From NCBI GenBank assembly GCA_009760855.2, contig WPIO01000002.1, positions 8,230,001 to 8,294,000 of the forward strand: 64,000 nucleotides of DNA, in the 5' to 3' direction. This document shows, piece by piece, positions 12,701 through 23,599 of this stretch. Under the pieces are notes generated by a model. The model was not told where the DNA came from. It did not search any database and saw only the letters and a program-made list of their open reading frames with translations. The translations under genes were made by a program, and so were the position numbers. The stretch's first letter is position 1. Every line of letters starts with the position of its first letter. Source of the DNA: Cristatella mucedo. Its lineage: Eukaryota > Bryozoa > Phylactolaemata > Cristatellidae.

Positions 12701-15700
12701 CGGTTTTATCGTCATTTAATTTCAGGAAGTTTTCCGACATCCAGGATCAAATTTTGGCATTCAGTTTCTCTGTTGCTGCAGTAGATTCAGACGGCTGGAA
12801 TGACAAATACAGCTGAGTATCATCAGCATAGAAGTGGTATCCTATTCCTCGGGCCTTAATCACTTTTCACAGAGGTTGTGGATAAATGGAGAACGGCAAG
12901 GAGCCGAGTACAGACCCTTGAGGGACTCCACATGTGACCCTTCTCAAACCACGTCAGTGCTTCGTCTGCCAGACTGATCGTTTTTCTCAATCGTTCAACC
13001 TCGTGATCAATGGTGTCGAAGGCAGCAGACAGATCTAGCAGAGCTAGGGCAGGGACCTTCTCGTCGTCGTTGCCACGTAGAATGTAATTGTTAACACGGA
13101 GGAGAGCAGTTTCAGTGGAGTGCTGCCTCTTGAACCCTGATTGAAATGTTTCTGACATTCCATTTTTTTAATATGTTCAACCAGCTGCTTAGCAACAAAA
13201 CCCCATATTGCAGAGGTACCTCAGATAATCTTTGCGATGCTATTTTCTAAAAGATCTGCCAGAAATCGTACACATAGCAGCTATAGAACAGTATGCAGTC
13301 ATCTAAAGAGTGAAATTCACGACTATAATGCACGCATCACTACTTACCAATTATTAATAGTACAGACCTAATTGATATGTCTGTCACATAATTCTCCGTG
13401 ACCGTAGATTGTTCGTTAATGTGAACTGATGCTATGTAACATGTCTGTCAATAACTGTGCAAAGGTGGAATAACTGAGTTAGCGTTAGGATGTACGTTTC
13501 GTTTTACTGAACTCACATAACCTAAGCAGCACTCCTTGCTAAAAGGGTAGCAGACCAACTTCATCCGCGGCTGTATAGTGACAGGGAGAAGCATTAGTTA
13601 GTCAGGAGGAACATTTAAATAGAAATCTCGATTTAGCAGCTCAGAACAACCAGAAAGTATTATATGCAGTCCGAGGTAGGAGGAAAGACTACGTCGAGTC
13701 AAAAGTTAAAAGGTGATTTTCTGAGCGCTCAATAAGCAGAGCAAAAGCTTGTGTCGCCGACAGAATTTATGCAATATAGTGATCAGCCTAGTAATTATCC
13801 TTATTGAATCAGACGGTAGTCACTTCTGAAATTTGCACAACAATTTAACTAAATATACAAAGGTCCTGCCACTATTGGTCATCTGGTTCAGAGTAACAGC
13901 AATGGTGTGCACATGTCAATAAAATAGGTCACCAACGCTAATCCCGCAGTCAAATGATGTAACTGGCTGAGCTACGCGGATTTGATAAACCTCCCAGTCA
14001 TATTGTTCTACTGCTGCAGAGGCTTAATCGCTTTTGTCGGAGGATCATCCTAGCTAAATTACAGTAGTATAGCCTAGAAGAAACCACAGAGATCGTAAGA
14101 CATTTTGGCAGCACAATAGTTTAGTCCACCAAGTTGAATGGGATGAACAAATCTAGCTTCTCGTAGATATATCTTCGAATTGAAATGTTTAATGGCAATC
14201 AGTAATGAAAAAGTAAACCTTAATTCCGGGGTCATAATGGCTGTCGCGTTGCAGCAACTTTAAGTATCAATGAGGTGACTCGTATTCCCACCGGAGGCGT
14301 GATATGAGTCTGAAATATATGTTTATTTAAATTTGATCGTAAAATGGGCTACAGCCATGATATATAGTCTTTTTATATGCATTTAACTTAAAGTCAGCAA
14401 AATGAATTACGACGGCATAATTTTAGAGTAACGAGGGTTTTCTTATGATAGAAGCGAATGTTGATCATGGTGGCTTACAAAAAGTTTCACAAATGCTCTG
14501 AACTATTAGCCTCGGCTCTGCTAAGCTGCTCTGGTACTCGTTCTATTCTAGAGCGATTATCTACCTGACTAATGCTCCTCACTGACTAGCAAGAGGGCCA
14601 ACACACTATTCCTCGTTCACTGGCCAACTGACATCTCATTGTCGTTTGCTTGAATTTTAGCCGCTAGATTCTATTACCTCCTGCGTGCCACTCACGTTCA
14701 TCTGAAATCCTTTTGATCGCACATAATTGAGGCATCTACCTGTGCTTTTAAATGAAGTGGCATAGCCACTTCTAGCTATCACGGCCTGTTGCAATCTCAT
14801 GCTTTCGAATAGGCAACGAATCGTAAAAAGTAAAGACCACTAGGGGGTGTAATCTTAATATGCATCCATCTTGTATCTCCTTCCCTGAGTCTATGCAGTC
14901 TATAGAGCTGAGTGCTGGCTTCGTTTAATTTTTAGTAAAATTTCTTAAAATCACCTGAACGCTGTCACGAGTGCCTTGACTAGATAACCATCTAAAAGTT
15001 ATTTTCAGCATACCCCCTTGACTGTAACTTTTCACGTAAGCTCCCTGATAAGAATCTGGAACTACTTACTATTAATTTAGCCAGCTCTGCATTGTATTAT
15101 TATTAGAAATACAAGCATAACCGCAACGATAATCATCTTTTTGCAGCGGATTTAAAGCGCCTAAAAAGAGATTGAGTTCTCTGAGGGCGCTTTATCAAGT
15201 GCTTTATTATAATTATTATTATCATTCAAAAGTATTAGCATGGCCCTTAAAAATGGAAAACAATAAATCCCATTATGCATGCTATAAAATTAACATGTCG
15301 AGTTGTCAAAGCCGAGTATGAACTTATTATAACTCTCACAAGAACATGTAAGATAATTCAATTCCTCTTGAATTAGCAAATGCAAATGAGAAGGTCAGGT
15401 AGTTGCATATTTTATATATCGTCAAGTCCAATCCCCCTAGGTAATTGGCTGAACAACTCGTAGACCGTGAGCAAACTATTTTAACTACACGAGTTAGAAA
15501 AGTCACTTCCGGGTGGCTAATCCTAGTAAGATAAATTTTAAAACAGGTGCATCAAAGGGAGACTGTTAAAGATTCTTGCCACCAGTCATAGAAACTAAAG
15601 TAATACTTTCTTTCGTAGGGAGCGAGTGCAGGTCAGTGAGAACATTTACCATGTGGCTGCTACTGCCGTCTCAAAAAGAAGAAAAGGTTAGAAACTGACA

Positions 15701-15745
15701 TATGTATCAGCTACTAGTATTTCACTTAAAGGGCAGGAAGACCTG

Positions 15746-15833
<88 letters not shown>

Positions 15834-17561
15834 CAGAATGAATGAATAGATATGATGTAAGATGTAATCTAATGAATAGATGGGACTAAAGCATGGCCCA
15901 GCATGTCTGTCGGATTTAACATAGATATGCTACAGTTTTAGTTGCTACATATCAGGGCTTCATTAATCATAAGTGAAGTTTACTGCCTTATATGCAAACT
16001 TATTTTGTGTGAGGTTAAGAGATAAAGTTTTGCAAATAAAAAAATGTAATGCACTTGGACCGACCATATTGACAATTCGTAATTCCATTTCGTCTATCCT
16101 AATTGGCGTTGATATTAACAATTAGCAGTTTTGTTACCGTTTCATTCAAAAAAGTACGTTCCAATTCAAACAAAAATGTAAAACATGCTTTCTGCAAGAA
16201 ATGCTTTTAAGCATGGAAAGATGGAACGAAGTGACTAATAAAAACTTTGAGCTTTCTTATATGTCGCGTGATTTAAAATGAAAGTGTGCATAGTACTTGG
16301 CGATTTCATTGGCAAGAGGGAGTACATAACGCTTTTAGAGAAAAGTTGATAAATGATTGATTTTTAGTGAACCAAAAATGTAAATGCTAATAAGAAGACT
16401 GTTGGCCATTAAAGCAGTATGCTATAAAGTCACACCATATAACTCCTCTGCCCTGTCTAGACTAACCTTCAGTGACGTCGTGATGTCTCTGCTCGTGTAA
16501 GCTTATAAGCCCGGTACTGATGTTTAAAAATATGGCCAGAGCATACGGAATGCAAAGCCGGGAAATTTAGTAGCAGAGTCATTTTCGTAGGAAAGATTTT
16601 GTGGAATATAGCTGATTAGTAAATTGCCAGAAAATGTCATATTCAGATACATGCTGCAGGTTATTGCTAGGCTGTGTAAACAACCGGAAAAATCATTTTG
16701 CTTAATCCTGCTTTCAATTTCAATCGGAATCCATGAGAAGTAACATTAACTGCGCCATCCTTCCACTTACATATAAGCAAAGACAGGTTTACCGCTATAA
16801 TTCACAGTTTCTGAATTTAATCTCAGAACGTTTTATGCAAGCGAGTCTTCTCATACTGATGACATTCTCGGTAATGTTCCGTCACGTTCCACGTCCATAC
16901 TGTGATGCCAACAGCCTTGATTCAAATAATATTGATGTGCTCCTTGCTGTTCCATTGTGAAATGAAATTCTTAAAGATAATTAGCTCAAGAAAATGATTG
17001 CATGATCGGTTTCGAGTTTCGAGCCACGGAAAAAACAGTTGCTTGGACGATTCGACAAGTTCTGAAGCAAGATGGATTCCGAACATAAATGCTTGCATAT
17101 ATCAATCGATGTGGCTGTTGGACATGAAGCTAGTTTCTAATGCGTCTGTGGCTGCAAAAAGTAAAGGATGATAAAGCTTATTGCAAGCTCAGTTGAAATT
17201 TTAGCAAACATACTTTTTATTTTAGATGCCAAAGGAAAGAGTTTCTGGATAGGCGCTCGTTCTACTGTCTACCCATGCAAGTGGCGATGGAACTGCGGTA
17301 GAGAACCGGTAGTTTATGCCCTGTGGGCTCCAGGACAGCCAGACAATGATGTAGCAGCTCCCTACGCACACCATGAATATTGTGTCCATATGTTGAGCGC
17401 ATACGGATATAAGTGGAACAACTTGGCCTGCGAAAAACCAGACGTTTACTTTATCTGTGAGAAATGCAATTTCGAAAAATGCTGACCATTATGAGAACAT
17501 TGCTAAAAATAATTTTGTTTCAACACAGTAATACGATGAAAGGTTTGACTTCAAAAATAAA
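6785..17561 (+). CDS. Secreted C-type lectin (single CTLD), multi-exon
   Basis: Exons: 6785-6864 (ATG at 6805; 20-residue signal peptide MKAVCFLILIAVAWTGVGGA, then a perfect GTAAGT donor, phase 0); a proposed 25-nt exon 8853-8877; 10334-10489 (phase 1 at both ends); 17226-17485 with stop TGA. The poly(A) signal AATAAA is at 17556. With the small exon the product is 166 residues. The CTLD shows WEEAEGHC (46-53), FWIGA (87-91), GQPD (117-120), EYC (131-133), WNNLAC (144-149) and FIC (156-158). The canonical pairs would be C53-C158 and C133-C149; C98/C104 look like an extra loop pair. QPD at the sugar-specificity site suggests a galactose-type ligand and WNN the calcium site; both are family knowledge, not tested. 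The usual first cysteine (C-Y-Y-F) is arginine here. A TTACAG acceptor 20 nt before the ATG implies an upstream non-coding exon. Both large introns hold LINE copies. Confidence 0.75.
6905..8815 (+). mobile_element. LINE family 1 (CR1/L2-like), RT to 3' end, inside lectin intron
   Basis: The longest uninterrupted family 1 copy, 5' truncated upstream of the reverse transcriptase. RT motifs in order: SNYRPVSLLPF, FQSGFRANHSTESALL, LLDLSAAFDTIDH, KYGVPQGSVLG, then NFYADATQLYL, then FLKLNDDKTNLLVMG. The thumb and C-terminal region ends at 8577. The catalytic YADD is YADA, so the enzyme would be dead. Other lesions are a TAA at 7261 where related copies have TCA, and a frameshift near 7405. The 3' UTR carries a hairpin (AAAGCGCC pairing with GGCGCTTT, about 8743-8783) followed by TTA repeats. 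Placement in the CR1/L2 group is from RT motif style. Confidence 0.9.
8853..8877 (+). other. Possible 25-nt lectin exon
   Basis: The signal-peptide exon ends in phase 0, but the first CTLD exon needs a phase-1 donor, so an exon of 3n+1 nt must lie between. This 25-nt stretch has an ACTTCAG acceptor and a GGTAACC donor and would encode DLENQALL plus the first base of the next codon. The donor is weak (C at +5) and other candidates exist, for example 16 nt after TTGCTTTAG near 10102. Confidence 0.3.
8878..10333 (+). other. Lectin intron, no repeat recognised
   Basis: An open frame at 9274-9480 is alanine- and serine-rich, derives from a GC-rich patch of CAGC repeats, and shows no domain. Nothing else is supported. 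Confidence 0.35.
10660..11796 (-). mobile_element. LINE family 1 (minus), 3' part
   Basis: Minus-strand copy running from the eroded 3' hairpin near 10675, through the C-terminal coding region (ADQHWLTVKQRSDF in the place of LADLHWLPVKQ), to the RT catalytic motif FYADDIQLY near 11700. It stops at the CCTCAGGGCTCAGTGCTAG codons of GVPQGSVLG. A short continuation of the same element appears at 13203-13245, with a family 2 element between. Multiple frameshifts are present. Confidence 0.8.
11797..13202 (-). mobile_element. LINE family 2 (minus), nested in family 1
   Basis: Minus-strand copy with the family 2 3' terminus at 11797-11815 and coding sequence up to the RT region FQSGFKRQHSTETALLRV near 13110-13150. 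Motifs include LLDLSAAFDTIDHE, FLKLNDDKTELLLIGHPKR, LNFKSFIQKTASS and LLAGLPKKA. The finger-to-palm region is broken: the GVPQGS segment is out of frame. It sits inside a family 1 copy whose sequence resumes at 13203. Confidence 0.8.
13203..13245 (-). mobile_element. LINE family 1 remnant beyond the nested insertion
   Basis: The minus strand reads AAAGATTATCTGAGGTACC, then TCTGCAATATGGGG. This matches the family 1 codons just before GVPQGS, with the join to 11796 reconstructing GTACCTCAGGG apart from a few bases. It supports a nested insertion rather than two adjacent elements. The match fades beyond 13245. Confidence 0.55.
13246..15139. other. Lectin intron, unassigned
   Basis: AT-rich sequence with no supported exon or element. 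A tRNA-like A-box string near 13965 (minus strand) was not accepted because no B box follows at the right distance. Confidence 0.35.
15140..15232 (+). mobile_element. LINE family 1, 3' tail only (plus)
   Basis: Very well conserved tail: TTTGCAGCGGATTTAAAGCG, then the AGAGATTGAGTTCTCTGAGG hairpin, then GGCGCTTTATCAAGTGC and a TTA-rich end. Only the last ~90 bp inserted. Confidence 0.8.
15749..15830 (+). repeat. (AG)41 microsatellite
   Basis: 82 nt of uninterrupted AG dinucleotide within the lectin intron. Being uninterrupted, it is probably polymorphic in length. Confidence 0.97.
16260..16345 (-). mobile_element. LINE family 1 remnant (minus)
   Basis: The minus strand matches the RT stretch encoding LPLADVIAKHNLGF (ACTCCCTCTTGCCAATG, then TCGCCAAG). 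Only about 85 bp remain recognisable. Confidence 0.5.
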
Positions 17562-18229
17562 CTGAGAAAAAATGGGACATTCGGTCTGTTAGGATGCTCA
17601 ATCTTCATCCAGATCCTGTACAGCTCGCTACAATAGATGCGATAGCCTAGAGTCAAAGACAAAAAGGTGTCAGAAAATCAGACAGGAAAGCAAAAAACCG
17701 CAGGCATTACTACTAAAAGAGCGGGCGGTGAAATAGGAAAAGGCACCTGGAGATGTTGGTCATACAAAGTTTACTATCAATAACGTGCACTAAATCATCC
17801 AAGTGTAACCAGGCAACGCACTCGACCAAGAATTTGTATATTTCCAGCTTACAGGTGAAACTATCGAAGTTATCTTACATTTCATAATTATGGGTTCTCA
17901 ATAAAGAATGACAGTGGAGTGCAAGCATCTTGACCTGAGGCAAGGTCTCCAAAGTATAAGGCACAACGTAGGATTTATCCACATACTGTGAATACATATA
18001 TAGCTAAATGACGAGCAGATCTGTTGCATTCTGCTGATAAAGATTTACTTGCACCGAGAAAACATCGAATCACGAATCAAGGTAGCATCGCTATTTTGAA
18101 AACACCTGACCAGCTCTCCGTTTTTGAATTTTCTCTCAGAACTTTGGCTTTGGCTTTTCACGATGGGAGAACCAGAAAAAGCACTAGCTCTTGAGCACAT
18201 GCGAAATTTGTAAATTCTGAAAATTGTAT
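17562..18229. other. Intergenic, downstream of lectin gene
   Basis: No supported feature. Confidence 0.35.
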
Positions 18230-18900
18230 TTACCTATACAAATTTCAGTGCGCCCTACTATAGCTTGCTGACGCAAGATCATAAATCATTGCTTCCCCTC
18301 AGCTATAGGCAACAGCGAGTGTCTACAAGCAGGATAAACTCTAGCCCTGCATTGATCCAGCATCCCTGTTCGATCTCCTCCAGCTCATTTTTTGATCAGG
18401 GTAGCAGCGGGCTTGTTTGGGCTTGCGAAAAAATGCATTCTTAATCATCTGCAGAAATTTCAATCACCGTCAAGTCCACGCCGTTGCTGATACGGTTTCT
18501 TCCAAAGCCATCATAGAACGCAGCCCCAATCTCCGTTGTGTAAATATTTCCGAAAAATATTGGTCAATAAAGCACACTAATGCACTTGGCTATAGCTTAC
18601 TTGTGCAAAATCATGCATAGTTGCCTCATTTGAGCTCTACTCAGCCACGATCTGCTAGAAGCAGGATCAAAGCCAGCGATAGATTTGTAGATCGAGCTTT
18701 ATAGCCACGATAAATTCTGAGGCGTGATCGCTTTGGCAAGCGAACAAATGCACCTTTAACTGTCTCCGAAAAGGTACGCCATCAAGTCCATGCCGCTGCA
18801 AATATAATTCCGTCCAATACTAATGTACAACGGAGCCCCTATTTTTTTTCTGTAAATAGCTAGTACTCGCTCAGGACAATCTGTATATAGAATAGGACGT
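18230..18900. repeat. Diverged tandem duplication, unit about 335 bp
   Basis: Two copies, about 18240-18560 and 18580-18880. Shared landmarks: TATAGCTTGCTGACGCAAGA against TATAGCTTACTTGTGCAAAA; AAGCAGGATAAA against AAGCAGGATCAA; GTCAAGTCCACGCCGTTGC against ATCAAGTCCATGCCGCTGC. No coding capacity and no match to the LINE or SINE families of this window. Confidence 0.6.
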
Positions 18901-19016
18901 TGAGCGAACACGTTCTGAGCGACGCTTAGGTAGTATCGCCAGTTGAGACCTTCGACTAAGGTGCAGCTTACTTTGAAAGACTTACGTGAATCGTTAGATT
19001 CACGGCTCTTTTTTAA
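18860..19016 (+). ncRNA. Possible small Pol III-type transcript
   Basis: A run of short perfect stems: CGCTCA (18868-18873) with TGAGCG (18901-18906); ACCTT/AAGGT around a 5-nt loop (18948-18962); and CGTGAATC/GATTCACG around GTTA (18985-19004). The last is followed by CTCTTTTTT, a typical Pol III stop. No convincing A/B boxes or known snRNA sequence were found, so identity is unknown and chance stems are possible. Confidence 0.2.
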
Positions 19017-19067
19017 TTGAATTGATAAAATTAATTTAGATTTTTTAAATTAACTTGATCAATTCAT
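19017..19067. repeat. AT-rich imperfect inverted repeat
   Basis: Two 22-nt arms (19017-19038 and 19046-19067) match at about 19 of 22 positions around a 7-nt loop. It could be a decayed MITE end or a cruciform-prone site. No wider element was seen. Confidence 0.6.
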
Positions 19068-19780
19068 TGATCGGCTGAAGTGCTCGAATCAAGCTGTCCT
19101 TTCACACGCCCCTCAACTATGGTGGAGATAAGAGTTTCATTTAGCGGTCCAGAACTAAGCAATTTTTATGAAGGCTCAGCTATACCGTACGTGTTATGAG
19201 GCCACCAATTGCTTAAAATAATACTGAGAAATGGTAATGTTATTCGACTTAAACTTTGTGATTGCTTATTGACTGGAATTAAGCCATGATTACGTCGATG
19301 GAATCCGTCGGTAGGCGCATGAATTTCGGGTGGCCCAGGTCGCAGCTTCAATGCTTGGAGGGGGAAAAATCCAATTGCTTCTACTCTCTGCTTTCGCCAG
19401 TGTTATCAACGATCATGAGTTGTCGCAAATTGTAATTCTATGAGTGCATGTTGCAAGTCAAACTTTCCGTAACTAAAGAGATAAAACTAATTTAATAAAA
19501 AGAAGCAAGCAGAATATTACGTACTGTATAATAGTTTACGTCTGATAAAGTTTGGGATTTGAAACAACTACCATAAATTCTGAGATAAACATTTTAGTTA
19601 TCGTGCAAACCTTGAAAGATAAAGATTCTTGGAACCTATTGCAATTAGTAGCAGAACTAAGCCCTGAAGCTCTGTTTAAGCATCAGAAATAGTACAGGTT
19701 GCTGGAAATGGGTACTGTCCTAGAAGGTACGATTGACCAACTTACTTAAATCTAATTGAATGTATTATATATATATAATT
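19068..19780. other. Unassigned intergenic DNA
   Basis: No supported feature. Confidence 0.35.
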
Positions 19781-19910
19781 CATGTATATAGCGCCCCAAG
19801 AGAACTTAATCTCTATTCAGGCGCTTCACATATGCCTCGGGGCTCAAGCCCACGACCTCAGTCAGACCTTGGTCGGGGCGAGCACTTTAACCGCTAGGCC
19901 AAACCAGTCT
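19781..19910 (-). mobile_element. SINE-A (tRNA-derived), minus strand
   Basis: On the minus strand the head reads GGTTTGGCCTAGCGGTTAAA. It contains an A box (TGGCCTAGCGG) and, 50 nt on, a B box-like GGGCTTGAGCCC, tRNA-like in spacing. After the ~75-nt head comes a tail, GAAGCGCCTGAATAGAGATT, then AAGTTCTCTTGGGGCGC, and an AT-rich end. The tail resembles the 3' hairpin of LINE family 1. This is one of the two best-preserved copies. Confidence 0.85.
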
Positions 19911-21129
19911 ACTCGTAGGCTGTGTCAATCTTAATTAATGCTCCACCCCTATAGATCAGCAACGGTCTTTTGCTTTATCCCATTTGTGGTGTATTTTAGC
20001 AACAGAACAGAAAATCAGAATTTAGTTGTTCTTCACCTAAGTGTGCCTAGTTTCACTGAGAAAAGAAATTATTGAATTGATGATGTCCTGTACAATGAAA
20101 AGATTACCAATTACACCAGAAAAATGACACTGACAAGCCTATATCTGAAAACCCTTAAGACAAAATTTTATTTTGGGTCAATACTAACACAATTCACAAT
20201 TTGCTACTGTAGGATGTATATAAAATTCTCATATCCTTGCTACAATAAAAAACTGGCACCAGTCTGCAGCCATTGACCAGCCAGTGTCATTGAGTATGCC
20301 AGGCAAGAGCGAAAGTGAAACCGGTCCTGACGCTCAGGTTTCAACGAGAAGTATATATTGTCGTTCAACCTCCATGCAAAATCATGTGCTCCTAGCATCC
20401 TCAAAGAATACATTTAAGGTACAGGAGCTAGGCTGACGCCAGATAGGAAACAAGTGGTCTCTAGATTAACCCTTTTACTGGAATGACTGAGAATTTTACA
20501 TTTTTGCATTTTAATTTCAGGTCATGCAACCAGATAACTTTGTTAGAAAACGGAAAATTTATGAGTTTGCTTGCAGCTCTGAATTGCCTTTAACTTTATT
20601 TATCAACCAGATAAACTCATTTCACCTAATTTATTGGACAAGCAAATGTAAGCTATACAACTAACAAAACTCAGGTATGCAAAAGTCCTTAACGCAAATA
20701 GTCCAAATTGTTCAAGCTTTTTGAACAGTATTAAAGTTAAGCAATCTGTCAGCAAAGCAATTACTGCAGCATTTAGGATATCTGATTCTCAAAATATAGA
20801 GCAGTATCTACTTTTTAAAATCAGGAATGCTTGCAGCATTGAGTTATATTGCAAGTAGCTGTGCCTCCATAAATTCATCTCTGACTAAAGCAATTGTTGA
20901 GTCACAATACCCGCGACCTTCCTCAAGTAATTTTCTGAACTTATCTGCTTGCAATTAGGTTACCTTAATAAAGACTAGTAAAATGCGTTCGTACCATGAT
21001 AATCCTGTATCATCTATTCTGTGGTCTTGGTTGGCAGACAACCTCAGCCCAGTCATTTTAAACTTTCTCTGGAAAACGGGATTGCACCCAAGTCTGTCCA
21101 ATTGGCCATCCTTGAATCGATACCTAAAA
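19911..21129. other. Unassigned intergenic DNA
   Basis: No supported gene. The open frame at 20983-21279 runs into LINE family 2 sequence at its end and is not a host gene. Confidence 0.35.
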
Positions 21130-21360
21130 TGGCTAGATTATACAGAGAAGCTGTGGCAAACGTTCGTGCCCACATTCACATTTCCCTTAACAGTTCTTGA
21201 AAACTCTTCCTATACGTATGTTGTAGAGCATATTGGAAAGAAGAAATATTCATATAAATGTCTGTCCGAATTCCAGTGACACCACTCCACTGAAACTGCT
21301 CTCCTCCATGTAACCAAAAAAATCTTATGCAGCAACAATGACGGAAGTGTGCTGCCAATG
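21130..21360 (+). mobile_element. LINE family 2 fragment (plus), joined to family 1
   Basis: Encodes a decayed version of the RT lead-in: VVEHIGKK, then SEFQ, stop, HHSTETALLHV. It switches near 21360 to family 1 sequence in the same orientation. The left boundary is uncertain. Confidence 0.5.
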
Positions 21361-22150
21361 CACTGCTGAATTGTTGCATCACTCATACAGATGGAAGAAA
21401 ACGTTATTAAGTTAAATGACGGTGCAACTAACCTAATAGTTACGGTTAAACCAAGTGTGGTACAGAAATTAGAAAAAATAACTCTAAAGATAGGCTCTGC
21501 CTGCATTTCTCCAGTCGAATGCTCACGCACTCTAGGCATCCTGTTTCTAAATGATCGTCGACTTTGCGACCAAATCATCTCCACAGTCAAGTCTGCTTCC
21601 TTTTAGCTACATAACATTGCTAAAATTTGGGCTTGTTTAGACTGGAATCCAGCATCTAATTTGATCCATGCAATTGTGACGTGCCGTTTTGACTTGTGTA
21701 GCTGACTGCTTGCTGGTCTATTTGTCAGTTCTATCCTTAGATTTCATCTTTTGCGAAAATCTGCAGCTGGGGTTGTCTGTCGCGAGTATCTCAATCGCCA
21801 AATCTCACACTTCTCGCTGACCTGAACAGGCTGCCAGTCAAGCACGCATCGACTTCAAGATTTTGTCACTCACTTTTACGCCCCTTCATTGTGTGGCTTC
21901 AACACACCTGTAAGATCTCCCTCACCAGGCTATGCATTCATCTACCAGCTTTTCGGAATCCATCTGTTTACATAAGCCTCCACCCTAAATCCTTTGGAGA
22001 CCGTGCCTTTCGTTAGTATGCTCCCAAAGCCTGGAAATCACTGCAGACTCTGGTTACTATATCTCCTGACTTGGCTACATTAACAAACAAACTAAAATTG
22101 GGTATCTTTATCGCAGCTTCTAGCTGGTCTCTGATAAGGAACGTTCACAA
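21361..22150 (+). mobile_element. LINE family 1 (plus), 3' part without tail
   Basis: Starts at the equivalent of ACIDDIRTWMAANFLKLN and continues through KPSVVQKLEKITLKIGSA and CSRTLGILFLNDRRL to the C-terminal SYAPKAWNSL region, with several stops and indels. It ends shortly before an oppositely oriented family 1 copy. Confidence 0.75.
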
Positions 22151-22164
22151 GAAGATGTAATTAT

Positions 22165-23133
22165 GATTAATGATAATAATAATAATATTGCACTTGATAA
22201 AGCGCCCTCAGAGAACTTAATCTCTTTCTAGGCGCTTTACATTTGCTGCAAAGTGTTACGCAACAGAATAGTAAGTAAAATCATGCTTGAAAAACAAACA
22301 AAATGAATAACATGGTTAGGGGTTACATGCACTGGGTCAGCATGCAAATGTGGTTAGTGGCAGCATGCACAGTGTCAGCACGCATAAGCACATCGAGGAC
22401 GAATCACAAGGACCCACTAAATGCTGTCCTAAATAGGTGTGTTTTTAAGTTTCTTTTAAATGTGGTCAGGTCAGGGGATGTTCTGATGCAGGTCGGGAGG
22501 GAGTTCCAGGCTGTGGGAGCATACGAGCTAAATGCACGGTCTCCAAAGGATTTAAGGTTTGTACGAGGTATTTCTAGACTGTTGGATTCCGAAAAGCGAG
22601 TGGTACGATGCTTTGCCTGATGGGGTAGTATATCTGAAATATAGGCTGGAGCCATAGAATGAAGAGACCTAAAAGTGAGCGACAAAATCTTGAAGTCAAT
22701 CCGTTGCTTGACTGGTAACCAGTGCAGGTCGGCGAGAAGTGGAGTAATGTGGCAACTGCGACGCTCACGACAGACAAGCCTAGCTGCAGAGTTTTGCACC
22801 AGCTGCAATCGCCTGATCGCACATGCTGGTAGGCCAGTAAGCAGTGAGTTGCAGAAGTCGAGACGAGATGTCACGAATGCATGGACCAACTTGGACGTGG
22901 TATCCTTATCTAAACAAGCCCTAATTTTAGCAATGTTATGAAGCTGAAAATAGGCTGATTTGACTATGGAGCTGATGTGGTCGTCTAACGAGAGGTCGCT
23001 TTGGAAAATGACACCTAGATTTCGAGCTGATTCAACTGGAGATATGCTGGCAGAGCCAATTTTGGAAGTCAGCCTTTCCAATTTCTGAATAACACTAGGT
23101 TTGCCCATAACTAGTAAGTTAGTTTTAAGATTG
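22165..23133 (-). mobile_element. LINE family 1 (minus), well-preserved 3' part
   Basis: 5'-truncated copy whose remaining 234-codon open frame (23108-22404) is uninterrupted, from MGKPSVIQKLERL to TAFSGSL and stop. The full 3' UTR hairpin and TTA tail (minus strand, 22165-22250) follow. It is visibly closer to the 7-8.8 kb copy than the others, so both are relatively recent. The RT active site is not included. It lies tail-to-tail with the copy at 21361-22150. Confidence 0.9.
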
Positions 23134-23599
23134 AACGTTGCTTTACTCTTAAGTTATTGCTGAGCAGCTTTTAGACCATTGGCGGCTTATTCTTGAGCTA
23201 ATCGAAACCAGTGATTCGAAAGATGGCTGGGTGGAGATGCAAACGCTTTAAATATTATCAAGAACTATGGTGATGGCTGCTTCGCCTAATTTTTTATTTG
23301 CCTTGGTTTAGTAAAGAAATGGAAGCCTGTAGGTATGGCCTACGTCACTCTTGCAGGATTAGGATATTTTAGTTAGGTCTTAGTCACAACTGGCGTCAAG
23401 AATTCCCGGGTATCCTTAATAATAGCTGTATATCAAGTATGGTTTGCTGATCCTTAAACGCCATTTTTGCTTAAGGCACAAAATAAGTGGCCACTTTATA
23501 ATATAGAAATAGAAGATAGAAACAGAGAGCCATATCACCTGCTTGCCGAATCATATACAAGTGTTCGGTACAACTTATAAATTAAAAAAATATACTTAA
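23134..23599. other. Unassigned DNA between LINE copies
   Basis: No supported feature. Confidence 0.35.

Noticed and set aside
13950-13990. tRNA-like A box on the minus strand
   Set aside because: No B box at tRNA spacing and no cloverleaf; not a tRNA gene.
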